A stretch of DNA of 15,921 nt from Lachnospiraceae bacterium. GTDB taxonomy: Bacteria > Bacillota > Clostridia > Lachnospirales > Lachnospiraceae. Location of the stretch: positions 1 to 15,921 of the forward strand of contig CAAGLJ010000079.1 of assembly GCA_900770785.1 (NCBI GenBank), written 5' to 3'. This document shows, piece after piece, positions 5,526 through 13,384 of the stretch; the stretch's first letter is position 1; every line of letters begins with the position of its first letter. The notes under the pieces were generated by a model. The model was not told where the DNA came from, searched no databases, and saw only the letters and a list, made by a program, of their open reading frames with translations. A program made the position numbers and the translations under genes.

Positions 5526-6932
5526 ATGGAAAACAGAATGGATATTTTAGAAGTAAAAAATAACATGATAAATAAAATATCATTTGGGGGAAAAGAGTGT
5601 TTATTGGAAGAAAAATCCCATTTGATTATATCAAAAATATTTGATAAATATCTAAGTATTATTAATAGCTATACAAATTCAAATTTTATTATTGAAGAAT
5701 CTATTTGGGAAAAAACAGATTTTTTTCCAGAGGAACTGTATGACAAGTTAAAAATATTGCCAGAGCCTTCCTATGAGACAACATTTCCGTATCACGAAGC
5801 AACTAAAGTGGTTTCCTTTATTATTGTAATAAGTTATGCATGCAATATGAGATGTACATATTGCTACCAGCAGAAAAGCGGAGAGCTGAGTAAGAAACAG
5901 ATGACATCAGCTACATTAGAAAAAATTTTAGAGGTAATTCTTGATTACAAAATGAGTCATCCGGATAAAATTGTCCAAATTGGATTATTCGGTGGAGAAC
6001 CGCTAATGAAAGAAAATCATAATCTAATTATGAATATCTTGGATTTTTGTGTTGAAAATGCTATATCTATTGGTATCACGACTAATGGAAAAGATTTAGA
6101 ATTTTATTTGAAAGACTTAATTATATATAGAAGCTTACAAATAACCATATGTACTACAATAGATAGTATAAATAATAATGTTACAAGGTGTTGTATTGAA
6201 AACAAATATCCTCATCAAAATAAAGGGACTGAAAAGCTTCTTTCTATATTAAAAATATTGGTAGATAGTGGAGTTTATGTAAGTGTTGAGACTAATATAG
6301 ATAAACATAATATCGGACAAATAGATGAAATTATTTCGTATTATAACCACAATGGATTTATGAGTAGCCCTTTTTTTGAATTTGGATTCGGAAGAGTCGA
6401 TGACAGATTATATGAAACAAATTACCCGGATATTGTTTCTTATGTAGATATTTTGCTTGAATTAGGGAAAGTGAAACCCATTCCATCTAGATTTTTTATT
6501 TCTTTTTTAAGGACGCCGTATGAACTCTCCAAAAAAATTGGCTGTAATTATAATCAGCAAGAGATGAGGTATTCAAATTCATACTGCTGGGCGGCATCAT
6601 CTCTTGATGAAGTATTTTATATTGATCCTGATATGAATACATATAGATGTACATATACAGTAGGGAGAAGAGAGTATTCCATTATGAAATTCAATAAGAG
6701 AAATCTGAGAAAATACAAGATTCCATTTAGATCATTTGAGGAAAATGAGAAGTGTCGAAGTTGTAAAATTGGTGGATATTGTGCAGGAGGTTGTATGCTA
6801 TCCGCAAAAGTAAATTTTGCCGAACAATGTAAGGGTGAAAGAGAAGATTTCGAGAAGTATTTGGATAAGTTATATTATCCATCAATAAAAAGACTCCTCT
6901 TAAAATATCTTGAAATTGAGAAGCGGCTATGA
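5526..6932 (+). CDS. Radical SAM/SPASM peptide maturase
   Basis: This 468-residue enzyme would install cross-links in the upstream peptide by radical chemistry. The radical SAM cluster motif CxxxCxxC is at Cys106, Cys110 and Cys113 (CNMRCTYC), and the SAM-binding GGEP is at residues 156-159. A C-terminal SPASM domain shows Cys354, Cys375, then C-x2-C-x5-C-x3-C at 410, 413, 419 and 423, and Cys435, enough for two auxiliary iron-sulfur clusters. The first 95 residues precede the barrel and may recognise the leader. The gene is visibly more AT-rich than its neighbours, suggesting transfer. Start choice is uncertain: AGGAG (5520-5524) is only 1 nt before the ATG at 5526, but 13 nt before the in-frame ATG at 5538 (residue 5), so translation may begin there. 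The Cys-rich SPASM layout is typical of sactipeptide, ranthipeptide and cyclophane maturases; the exact linkage cannot be told from sequence. Confidence 0.9.
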   Translation: MENRMDILEVKNNMINKISFGGKECLLEEKSHLIISKIFDKYLSIINSYTNSNFIIEESIWEKTDFFPEELYDKLKILPEPSYETTFPYHEATKVVSFIIVISYACNMRCTYCYQQKSGELSKKQMTSATLEKILEVILDYKMSHPDKIVQIGLFGGEPLMKENHNLIMNILDFCVENAISIGITTNGKDLEFYLKDLIIYRSLQITICTTIDSINNNVTRCCIENKYPHQNKGTEKLLSILKILVDSGVYVSVETNIDKHNIGQIDEIISYYNHNGFMSSPFFEFGFGRVDDRLYETNYPDIVSYVDILLELGKVKPIPSRFFISFLRTPYELSKKIGCNYNQQEMRYSNSYCWAASSLDEVFYIDPDMNTYRCTYTVGRREYSIMKFNKRNLRKYKIPFRSFEENEKCRSCKIGGYCAGGCMLSAKVNFAEQCKGEREDFEKYLDKLYYPSIKRLLLKYLEIEKRL

Positions 6933-7049
6933 TAACTTTTATTTACCGTAAGGTGGGTGAAGAATAATGAAAAAATGTCACTTGCCAGGAAGTGAATACT
7001 TTTTTATATGATGCATAGAAGCAATGGTATAATTTAGGGAGCATTACTA

Positions 7050-8822
7050 ATGAAAAACACAAAGCATATTATATTACAAAACAGTACAAAAAATCAGACT
7101 GTTCATGATACATATCAGGCTTTAAAGAAGGCTCTTTTTACCAGGAACAGGTTTAATTTATTTATGTCTATTTTGGGAGCATTAATTCTGTCCATAGAGA
7201 TTATTCTGGCATCCTGGCTTGTACAGCAAAGTATTGATTATGTTATGGGAAGTGGGAACATCACCTTTGATTTTTTGGTGTTGAGTGCAGCTCTGATTGC
7301 GTTACTGATGCTGACCGCGGGGCTGTGTGTATATTTTTTTCGTACCCAATTTACCGTTCGTGCAGTACAACAGTACAGAGAGCTTGCAACACAGATTATT
7401 TTAAGGAAAAGTATTGCTGACTTTGAAAGACATAATACGGCTGCCTATCTGTCTGCCATGACCAATGATGTGAATATGATTAAGATCAACTATCTGGATC
7501 AGATTCCTATTATCGTGCAGATTCTGATTTGTTCGGCAGGGGCAGTGGCTCTAATGATGTACTATAATCCCCTGCTGACCTTGATTGCCCTAACCATCTC
7601 CCTCGTACCGACACTGGCTTCCATGAGTTCAGGGAAAGCATTGGCAGCGGCCGATTTACAGGTATCGGATGAAAATGCACAATATATGGGAAAGCTGAAG
7701 GACGTTTTAAATGGCTTTGGTGTAATTAAAAGCTGCATTGCCTCCGGCAGTATGGGCAAAAATCTCTCTAATCAAAATAATCTGCTGACAAGCAAACTTC
7801 TGGTACGGGAAAAAAAGCTGGAGAAGATTAATTATTATGCCGCTTTGTCCGGCTTTATTACACAGTTTGCAGTCTTGCTTGTGTGCGTTTATTTTGCGGT
7901 ATTTAAAAAGACCATTTCCGCGGGAACGATTGTGGTTTTTACCAGATTGATAACCTATATCATTGATCCGGTTACGAATCTGCCGGAGATGTTCTCTAAT
8001 GTCAGATCATCTCTGGGGATGATAAAAAAATTCGCAGTAGTGTTGCAGACAGAAGAAAAAAACGAGTCTGCCGTACTGGTGGAGCAGGCGGTATTTAATA
8101 ATGCCATTATAATGGAAAACTTATTCTATGCCTATGAAAACGGTGGAGAATATGTACTTCGTGATTGGAACATCACCTTTGAAAAAGGAAAAAAGTATAT
8201 GATTGTGGGAACCTCGGGCAGTGGCAAATCAACGCTGTTTCGTTTGCTGATTAATACATACTCTCCGACTCAGGGGAGAATCATGATAGATCATATCCCG
8301 ATACATAATCTGACACCGGAGGCATTATATAAAATGGTTTCTATCGTTTACCAGAAGAATTTTATTTTCAATGATACCATTTTGAACAACCTGACACTTT
8401 TCAGAGATATATCTTTCCAGGAGCTGGATACAGCAATCCGCAGGGCAGCTCTGGAGGATGTGATTGAAAAAAGAGGCTGGGATTATATTTGCGGTGAGGA
8501 GGGAGCAAACCTCTCCGGTGGAGAGTGTCAGCGAATTGCCATAGCAAGAAGCTATCTTTGCCATACCCCCGTTTTGCTGTTTGATGAGGCAACATCGGCA
8601 CTGGATAGGCAAACCTCTTCAAAGGTGCTAAAGGGATTGCTGCTGAATACAGAGGAGACGGTAATTGCCATTACCCATGTATTGGATGAAAATGTGCTGA
8701 TGCAGTGTGATGCAATCATTGCGGTGGATAAGGGAAGAATCGCAGAAATGGGCAGCTTTAGTGAACTGATGGAACGGGAGGGATATTTCTATTCTCTGTT
8801 TTGGGCATCGCAAAATAGTTAA
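7050..8822 (+). CDS. ABC half-transporter (peptide exporter type, permease plus ATPase)
   Basis: This 590-residue protein has an N-terminal membrane domain with about six helices (first near residues 37-57, pairs near 150-195 and 260-310) fused to a nucleotide-binding domain. Walker A GTSGSGKST is at 387-395, the signature LSGGE at 488-492, Walker B VLLFDE at 508-513, and the switch His543 follows. It should homodimerise in the membrane. There is no N-terminal C39 peptidase domain, so it can export but not trim a precursor. AGGGAG (7036-7041) precedes the ATG by 8 nt. It follows the maturase by 117 bp on the same strand, so it probably exports the modified peptide and may give self-protection. 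Its base composition is closer to that of the housekeeping genes than the maturase's is. A lipid or drug exporter role is the alternative. Confidence 0.88.
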   Translation: MKNTKHIILQNSTKNQTVHDTYQALKKALFTRNRFNLFMSILGALILSIEIILASWLVQQSIDYVMGSGNITFDFLVLSAALIALLMLTAGLCVYFFRTQFTVRAVQQYRELATQIILRKSIADFERHNTAAYLSAMTNDVNMIKINYLDQIPIIVQILICSAGAVALMMYYNPLLTLIALTISLVPTLASMSSGKALAAADLQVSDENAQYMGKLKDVLNGFGVIKSCIASGSMGKNLSNQNNLLTSKLLVREKKLEKINYYAALSGFITQFAVLLVCVYFAVFKKTISAGTIVVFTRLITYIIDPVTNLPEMFSNVRSSLGMIKKFAVVLQTEEKNESAVLVEQAVFNNAIIMENLFYAYENGGEYVLRDWNITFEKGKKYMIVGTSGSGKSTLFRLLINTYSPTQGRIMIDHIPIHNLTPEALYKMVSIVYQKNFIFNDTILNNLTLFRDISFQELDTAIRRAALEDVIEKRGWDYICGEEGANLSGGECQRIAIARSYLCHTPVLLFDEATSALDRQTSSKVLKGLLLNTEETVIAITHVLDENVLMQCDAIIAVDKGRIAEMGSFSELMEREGYFYSLFWASQNS

Positions 8823-8860
8823 AGACTGAGGAAACTATTATTTTATTCCAGAGTAATGAA

Positions 8861-9131
8861 TGCTTTGATTTAGGAAGGAGTTTTAAAAAGGTTGCTATTG
8901 TAACCGTCTGTATATCTTGTTCAGCATTTTTATGCTTTCAGATTTTTCCACGTCAGATTACTGCTGTTTTCGGTAGTGGCAATGAACTTTATTACGATTT
9001 TGCAGTGTGTTATTTTCGTCTTTCCGCCATTTTTAGGAATTGACGGTGTTCTGTGGGCAGGACCGGTTGCAGATGGGGTTTCCTGCATCATATCATTATT
9101 ACTCGTAATACATGAGATGCGTAAATGGTAG
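8861..9131 (+). pseudogene. Remnant of a MATE-family exporter (C-terminal fragments, frameshifted)
   Basis: Two reading frames here read as parts of a MATE multidrug/Na+ antiporter C-terminus. The first, 8861-9043, contains QIFPRQI, AVFGSGNELYYDFAV and then YFR before a TGA. The second frame, about 9020-9131, reads PPFLGIDGVLWAGPVAD and continues to a TAG at 9129-9131. In intact MATE proteins these segments are, from memory of the family, separated by roughly 50-60 residues, so an internal deletion has joined them out of frame. The N-terminal two thirds are missing. No start codon with a ribosome site serves it. It directly follows the ABC gene and may be the scar of an insertion, deletion or transfer event at this locus. 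Confidence 0.82.
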
Positions 9132-9303
9132 ATGAATGAGTCTGCCGTAAAGCTATCTGGATAAACGTTTGGTCAGATAAAATGAAGAAACTTTTTTCTT
9201 TTTCCTGAAACTTTTTCTTTGCAGGATGTATCTATAGTATGTAAGTGCAAAATAAAAGAAAACGATGAGGAAGAAATCCTCATGCAGAAAAAGGAGGAAA
9301 ATT
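9132..9303. other. Intergenic region upstream of the lipoprotein gene
   Basis: No gene is seen. It contains a weak hairpin TATCTG/CAGATA (9154-9159 and 9174-9179) around an AAACGTTT palindrome, an imperfect 20-bp-period repeat of GAAACTTTTT (starts 9187 and 9207), and a 7-bp hairpin ATGAGGA/TCCTCAT (9265-9271 and 9277-9283). The last lies 7 nt before the ribosome binding site AAGGAGG (9291-9297) and could affect translation. No convincing promoter was found, although TATAGT at 9233-9238 is a candidate -10. Confidence 0.45.
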
Positions 9304-9717
9304 ATGAAAAAACACTTATTAACTTTCACTTTGGTTGTAACCCTTGGATTGGCGACAGCGTGTGGAAATAAAGCTGCTTCCAATGGAACAGAGGCATCTG
9401 CTCCCGCAGTAGAGGAGAACCTGTCTGTAGGAACAGATACAGCGGAAGAGGGTATGATAGAGGATGAGATTCCGGGAGAGGCAGCTCCCGCAGTAGAAGG
9501 AACCGTTACTGGTGTAGTGAACGAAATCAAGGATTTCAAATTTATTATTCTGGATGAAGAGACTGATACCTATTATGATTTCCCCATTGAAGAAGGCGGA
9601 GTGGACTTGTCAGGTATTGAAGTAGGTGACAAGATTAAGGTGACCTATAACGGAATCGTTTCCCAGGTAGATCCTTTTGTTGGAGAGGTTTTATCCGTTG
9701 AGAAAGTAACTGAATAG
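9304..9717 (+). CDS. Small lipoprotein, function unknown
   Basis: This 137-residue protein has a classical lipoprotein signal peptide: Lys2-Lys3, a hydrophobic core, and a lipobox Ala-Thr-Ala-Cys with the lipidated Cys at residue 20. It is thus expected on the outer face of the cytoplasmic membrane. Residues about 21-65 are a low-complexity, acidic Ala/Glu/Pro linker. The C-terminal 70 residues begin Gly-Thr-Val-Thr-Gly-Val-Val and have an alternating beta pattern (FKFIILDEE, then VGDKIKVTYNGIV) suggesting a small OB-fold-like beta barrel, as in DUF3221-type proteins. I chose the ATG at 9304 because AAGGAGG lies 6 nt upstream; the longer upstream ATG at 9265 has no such site. It stands alone between the MATE remnant and a bidirectional terminator. 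I do not recognise a specific function. Confidence 0.8.
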   Translation: MKKHLLTFTLVVTLGLATACGNKAASNGTEASAPAVEENLSVGTDTAEEGMIEDEIPGEAAPAVEGTVTGVVNEIKDFKFIILDEETDTYYDFPIEEGGVDLSGIEVGDKIKVTYNGIVSQVDPFVGEVLSVEKVTE

Positions 9718-9790
9718 ATTAAGGCAGGCAGAGTAAAATACTTAGAGCAGGCAAAAGCATTCAGGCTGTTGAATCCCCAGTTACATAAGT

Positions 9791-9834
9791 AAAAAGAGCG
9801 ATTACATCGGATTATCCGAAGAATCGCTCTTTTT
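9791..9834. terminator. Bidirectional terminator between lipoprotein gene and carB
   Basis: AAAAAGAGCGATT (9791-9803) pairs with AATCGCTCTTTTT (9822-9834). Between them CGGA (9808-9811) and TCCG (9815-9818) form an inner stem. Each strand ends in a run of five U, so it can stop both the rightward lipoprotein transcript and the leftward carB transcript (carB stop at 9881). Confidence 0.9.
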
Positions 9835-9880
9835 GTATGTGTACATATGCCGCCTGTCTGGTAAAACAGATCTATATTTT

Positions 9881-12800
9881 CTAAAGTTTATCTTTGATCA
9901 GTGAATGCAGCTCCTGCAGGGAACGCAGCTCGCTGTTTCCATGAGCTTTCATGTAATGCAGTCCTTCTACGGTGGCTCTTGCCGCTGCCATAGTAGTCAT
10001 ATAAGGAATTTTAGCCTTAATGGCTGCCTTTCTAAGATAGCTGTCGTCGCTGATACTTTCTTTACCAGCTGGAGTATTGACAATAAAATCTACCTCCTTA
10101 TTGGTAATAATGTCCAGAATACAGGGACGGCCTTCATACAGCTTTTTCACCTTTTTGGCAGGGATACCGGCCTGATTAATCACGTCACAGGTGGTTCCCG
10201 TAGCAATGATATCAAAGCCCACATCGTGGAAGCCTTTGGCAATTTCCGCTACCTCCTTCTTATCCCGGTTATTTACGGAGAAAAGAACGGTTCCGCCCAT
10301 AGGCAGCTTGGACTGAGTAGCCTCCTGAGCCTTATAAAATGCTTCACCATAGGAGTCGGAAAGTCCTAATACCTCACCGGTAGAACGCATTTCCGGGCCC
10401 AGAACCGGATCCACTTCCTGAAACATATTGAAGGGGAATACGGCTTCTTTTACACCATAGTAAGGAATATCCTGTTCCTTTAGAGAAGGAATGGGTGAGG
10501 GCTTACCGGTGATTTCTGCGGTAATGATTTCTGTTGCCAGAGATACCATGCGGATGTTACATACCTTGGAAACCAAAGGTACGGTGCGGGAGGCACGGGG
10601 ATTAGCCTCTAACACATAGACCTTACCGTCCTCAATAGCGTACTGCATGTTCATCAGACCTTTAACGTGCATTTCCTCTGCAATACGCTTGGTATATTCC
10701 TTAATAGTAGCCACGTTTTCGGGAGAAATGTGAACACTGGGCAGAATGCAGGCAGAGTCACCAGAATGTACACCAGCTAACTCAATATGCTCCATCACCG
10801 CAGGAACGAAAGCCAGGGTTCCATCACTGATGGCGTCAGCTTCACACTCCATGGCATGGTTCAGAAAACGGTCGATGAGGATGGGCCTGTCGGGAGTTAC
10901 CCCTACAGCAGCCAGCATATACCCCTTCATGCTTTCATCGTCATATACCACTTCCATACCCCTGCCTCCCAATACATAGGAGGGACGAACCATTACAGGA
11001 TAGCCAATTTCAGCAGCAATGGAGAGAGCCTCATCTACGGTGGTGGCCATACCGGATTCAGGCATGGGAATTTCCAGCTTTTCCATCATGGCTCTGAACT
11101 GGTCACGATCCTCTGCCAAATCGATAACGGAAGGAGAGGTACCCAGGATTTTCACACCGTTCTTCTCCAACTCTGCTGCCAGATTCAGGGGAGTCTGTCC
11201 ACCGAACTGAGCAATAACACCGGCAGGCTTCTCTTTGTGATAGATACTCAACACATCCTCCAGAGTCAGTGGTTCAAAGTATAATTTATCGGAGGTATCG
11301 TAGTCGGTAGATACGGTCTCCGGATTACAGTTGACGATGATCGTTTCAAAGCCCATTTTCTTTAAGGCCAGTGCAGCGTGTACACAGCAGTAGTCAAATT
11401 CGATACCCTGACCAATACGGTTGGGACCTCCGCCTAAAATCATAATCTTGGGTTTATCCGTATTGACCGGATTTTTATCCGGTGCATTATAAGTAGAGTA
11501 ATAGTAGGCACTGTCCTGAGTACCGCTTACGTGAACGCCTTCCCAGGCTTCTTCCAGTCCAAGACTGATTCGCCTGTTACGAATATCCTCTTCGGAAACC
11601 TCCAGAATCTGGCTTAAGTACTTGTCGGAGAAGCCGTTTTTCTTTGCCAAAATTAGAGCTTCATCAGAAGGCAGGCTGCCTTTGCTTTTAAGAAGAGCCT
11701 CCTCTTCCTCCACCAGCTCCTTCATCTGCTCAATAAACCAGGTTTTTACCTTGGTAATTTCAAACAGCTCATCCACAGAAGCCCCTTTTCTTAAAGCCTC
11801 ATACATGATGAAATAGCGTTCACTGGAAGCATTGCCTAACATCTTGCACAGCTGTTCCCGGGTTAAGGAGTCAAAATTCTTGGCATGGCCCAGGCCATAG
11901 CGTCCGGTCTCCAGACTGCGGATAGCCTTCTGGAAGGCTTCCTTGTAGGTCTTTCCAATACTCATTACCTCACCTACGGCACGCATCTGGGTACCCAGCT
12001 TGTCCTCTACACCTTTAAATTTCTCGAATGCCCAGCGGGCAAACTTGATTACCACATAGTCGCCGTCGGGAACGTATTTATCCAAAGTTCCATATTTGCC
12101 ACAGGGGATGTCCTTTAAGGTAAGGCCGGCTGCCAGCATGGCGGATACCAGAGCAATAGGAAAACCGGTAGCCTTACTTGCCAAAGCGGATGAACGGGAT
12201 GTACGGGGATTGATTTCGATAACGATGATACGATCGGTTACCGGATCGTGAGCAAACTGTACGTTAGTTCCGCCGATTACCTGTACCGATTCTACAATTT
12301 TATAAGCCTGCTCCTGAAGACGCTTCTGGCAGTCTTCGGAAATGGTGAGCATAGGGGCACTACAGAAGGAGTCACCGGTGTGAACGCCAAGGGGATCGAT
12401 GTTTTCAATAAAACAAACGGTAATCATGTTGTTATCTGCATCACGAACCACTTCCAGCTCCAGCTCTTCCCAGCCCAGAATGGATTCTTCTACTAAAACC
12501 TGACCGACCAGGCTGGCCTGCAGGCCTCTGGAAATAACGGTCTTTAATTCTTCCTTATTATATACCAGTCCACCGCCGGCACCACCCATGGTATAGGCGG
12601 GGCGAAGTACTACGGGGTAGCCTAACTTCTCAGCAATGGCAAGGCCTTCTTCAACGGAATAGGCTACTTCACTGCGGGCCATTTCAATACCAAGCCTGTC
12701 CATGGCAGCCTTAAATTCGATACGGTCCTCACCGCGCTCAATGGCATCTACCTGGACACCAATGACTTTAACGTTATATTTATCCAGGATGCCTGCCTGG

Positions 12801-13108
12801 TTCAATTCGGCACACAGGTTAAGGCCGGATTGTCCACCCAGATTGGGAAGAAGTGCATCAGGTCTTTCTTTTTGGATAATCTGTTCCAGCCTCTCTATAT
12901 TGAGTGGTTCGATATAGGTAATATCTGCTGTCTCCGGATCGGTCATGATGGTAGCGGGGTTAGAGTTCACCAGTACGATTTCGTAGCCCAGCTTACGAAG
13001 TGCTTTACAGGCCTGGGTACCGGAGTAATCGAACTCACATGCCTGACCAATAATGATTGGACCGGAGCCAATAATAAGTATCTTATGAATATCAGAGCGT
13101 TTTGGCAT
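9881..13108 (-). CDS. carB: Carbamoyl-phosphate synthase large subunit
   Basis: This 1075-residue CarB, the normal length, makes carbamoyl phosphate from bicarbonate, glutamine-derived ammonia and two ATP for pyrimidines and arginine. Two homologous synthetase halves are clear. The first starts at ILIIGSGPIIIGQACEFDYS near residue 10. The second starts at IMILGGGPNRIGQGIEFDY around residue 555. Each leads into an ATP-grasp domain with the Arg-Pro-(Ala/Ser)-Tyr-x-(Met/Leu)-Gly-Gly loop. The last 130 residues form the MGS-like allosteric domain (VDFIVNTPAGK segment). The ATG at 13108 is preceded by GGAGGA at 7 nt; the in-frame extension upstream to 13237 is Lys/Phe-rich and unlike CarB, so it was dropped. 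The glutaminase subunit gene carA is not beside it: upstream is a divergent gene and downstream a convergent one. carA must therefore lie elsewhere or the subunits are unlinked. Confidence 0.97.
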   Translation of the reverse strand: MPKRSDIHKILIIGSGPIIIGQACEFDYSGTQACKALRKLGYEIVLVNSNPATIMTDPETADITYIEPLNIERLEQIIQKERPDALLPNLGGQSGLNLCAELNQAGILDKYNVKVIGVQVDAIERGEDRIEFKAAMDRLGIEMARSEVAYSVEEGLAIAEKLGYPVVLRPAYTMGGAGGGLVYNKEELKTVISRGLQASLVGQVLVEESILGWEELELEVVRDADNNMITVCFIENIDPLGVHTGDSFCSAPMLTISEDCQKRLQEQAYKIVESVQVIGGTNVQFAHDPVTDRIIVIEINPRTSRSSALASKATGFPIALVSAMLAAGLTLKDIPCGKYGTLDKYVPDGDYVVIKFARWAFEKFKGVEDKLGTQMRAVGEVMSIGKTYKEAFQKAIRSLETGRYGLGHAKNFDSLTREQLCKMLGNASSERYFIMYEALRKGASVDELFEITKVKTWFIEQMKELVEEEEALLKSKGSLPSDEALILAKKNGFSDKYLSQILEVSEEDIRNRRISLGLEEAWEGVHVSGTQDSAYYYSTYNAPDKNPVNTDKPKIMILGGGPNRIGQGIEFDYCCVHAALALKKMGFETIIVNCNPETVSTDYDTSDKLYFEPLTLEDVLSIYHKEKPAGVIAQFGGQTPLNLAAELEKNGVKILGTSPSVIDLAEDRDQFRAMMEKLEIPMPESGMATTVDEALSIAAEIGYPVMVRPSYVLGGRGMEVVYDDESMKGYMLAAVGVTPDRPILIDRFLNHAMECEADAISDGTLAFVPAVMEHIELAGVHSGDSACILPSVHISPENVATIKEYTKRIAEEMHVKGLMNMQYAIEDGKVYVLEANPRASRTVPLVSKVCNIRMVSLATEIITAEITGKPSPIPSLKEQDIPYYGVKEAVFPFNMFQEVDPVLGPEMRSTGEVLGLSDSYGEAFYKAQEATQSKLPMGGTVLFSVNNRDKKEVAEIAKGFHDVGFDIIATGTTCDVINQAGIPAKKVKKLYEGRPCILDIITNKEVDFIVNTPAGKESISDDSYLRKAAIKAKIPYMTTMAAARATVEGLHYMKAHGNSELRSLQELHSLIKDKL

Positions 13109-13138
13109 TGAATTGTCCTCCTTATTTTCTTCTTTACT

Positions 13139-13166
13139 ATTATATAGAAAATGAAAAAAAGCACAA
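13139..13166 (-). promoter_or_regulatory. Predicted carB promoter
   Basis: A consensus TATAAT on the minus strand (13139-13144) lies 16 bp from a weak -35 TTGTGC (13161-13166). Transcription would begin near 13132, leaving a leader of only about 25 nt. That leaves no room for a PyrR-type attenuator. Confidence 0.45.
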
Positions 13167-13264
13167 GCAAAAAATAAGTAAAAAGAAAAAATCTTTTCCC
13201 TTCCTGGTCTCTTTTTTAAAAGAACGGCGATGCGCAAAATAATGAGAAATCTTGATGCACACTA

Positions 13265-13293
13265 TTGGAAAGGACAAGAAAAAATAGTATACT
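13265..13293 (+). promoter_or_regulatory. Promoter for the nucleotidyltransferase gene
   Basis: -35 TTGGAA (13265-13270) and -10 TATACT (13288-13293) with a 17-bp spacer. It faces away from carB and would give a leader of roughly 85 nt to the ATG at 13385. Confidence 0.6.
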
Positions 13294-13384
13294 GTATGAA
13301 AGGAAAGAAAGTTGCAGATAAAAGCCTTACTCAGAACGAGTTTTGACAAAACAGGGTCTGCGGGGCGTAGAAACGGAGGGACAA

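Noticed and set aside
5491..5550. 19-codon ORF MKESVKTNVTGVWKTEWIF overlapping the maturase start, with a Trp-Lys-Thr-Glu-Trp segment
   Set aside because: No properly spaced ribosome site, and it overlaps the maturase out of frame; the 41-aa gene is far better supported as the precursor.
7028..7033. TATAAT just upstream of the ABC transporter gene
   Set aside because: It is only 16 bp before the ATG, so a transcript from it would lose the AGGGAG ribosome site; no good -35 is present.
13109..13237. N-terminal extension of carB to 13237
   Set aside because: The extra 43 residues are not CarB-like, the GGAGGA ribosome site and the predicted -10 fit the ATG at 13108, and family length agrees.
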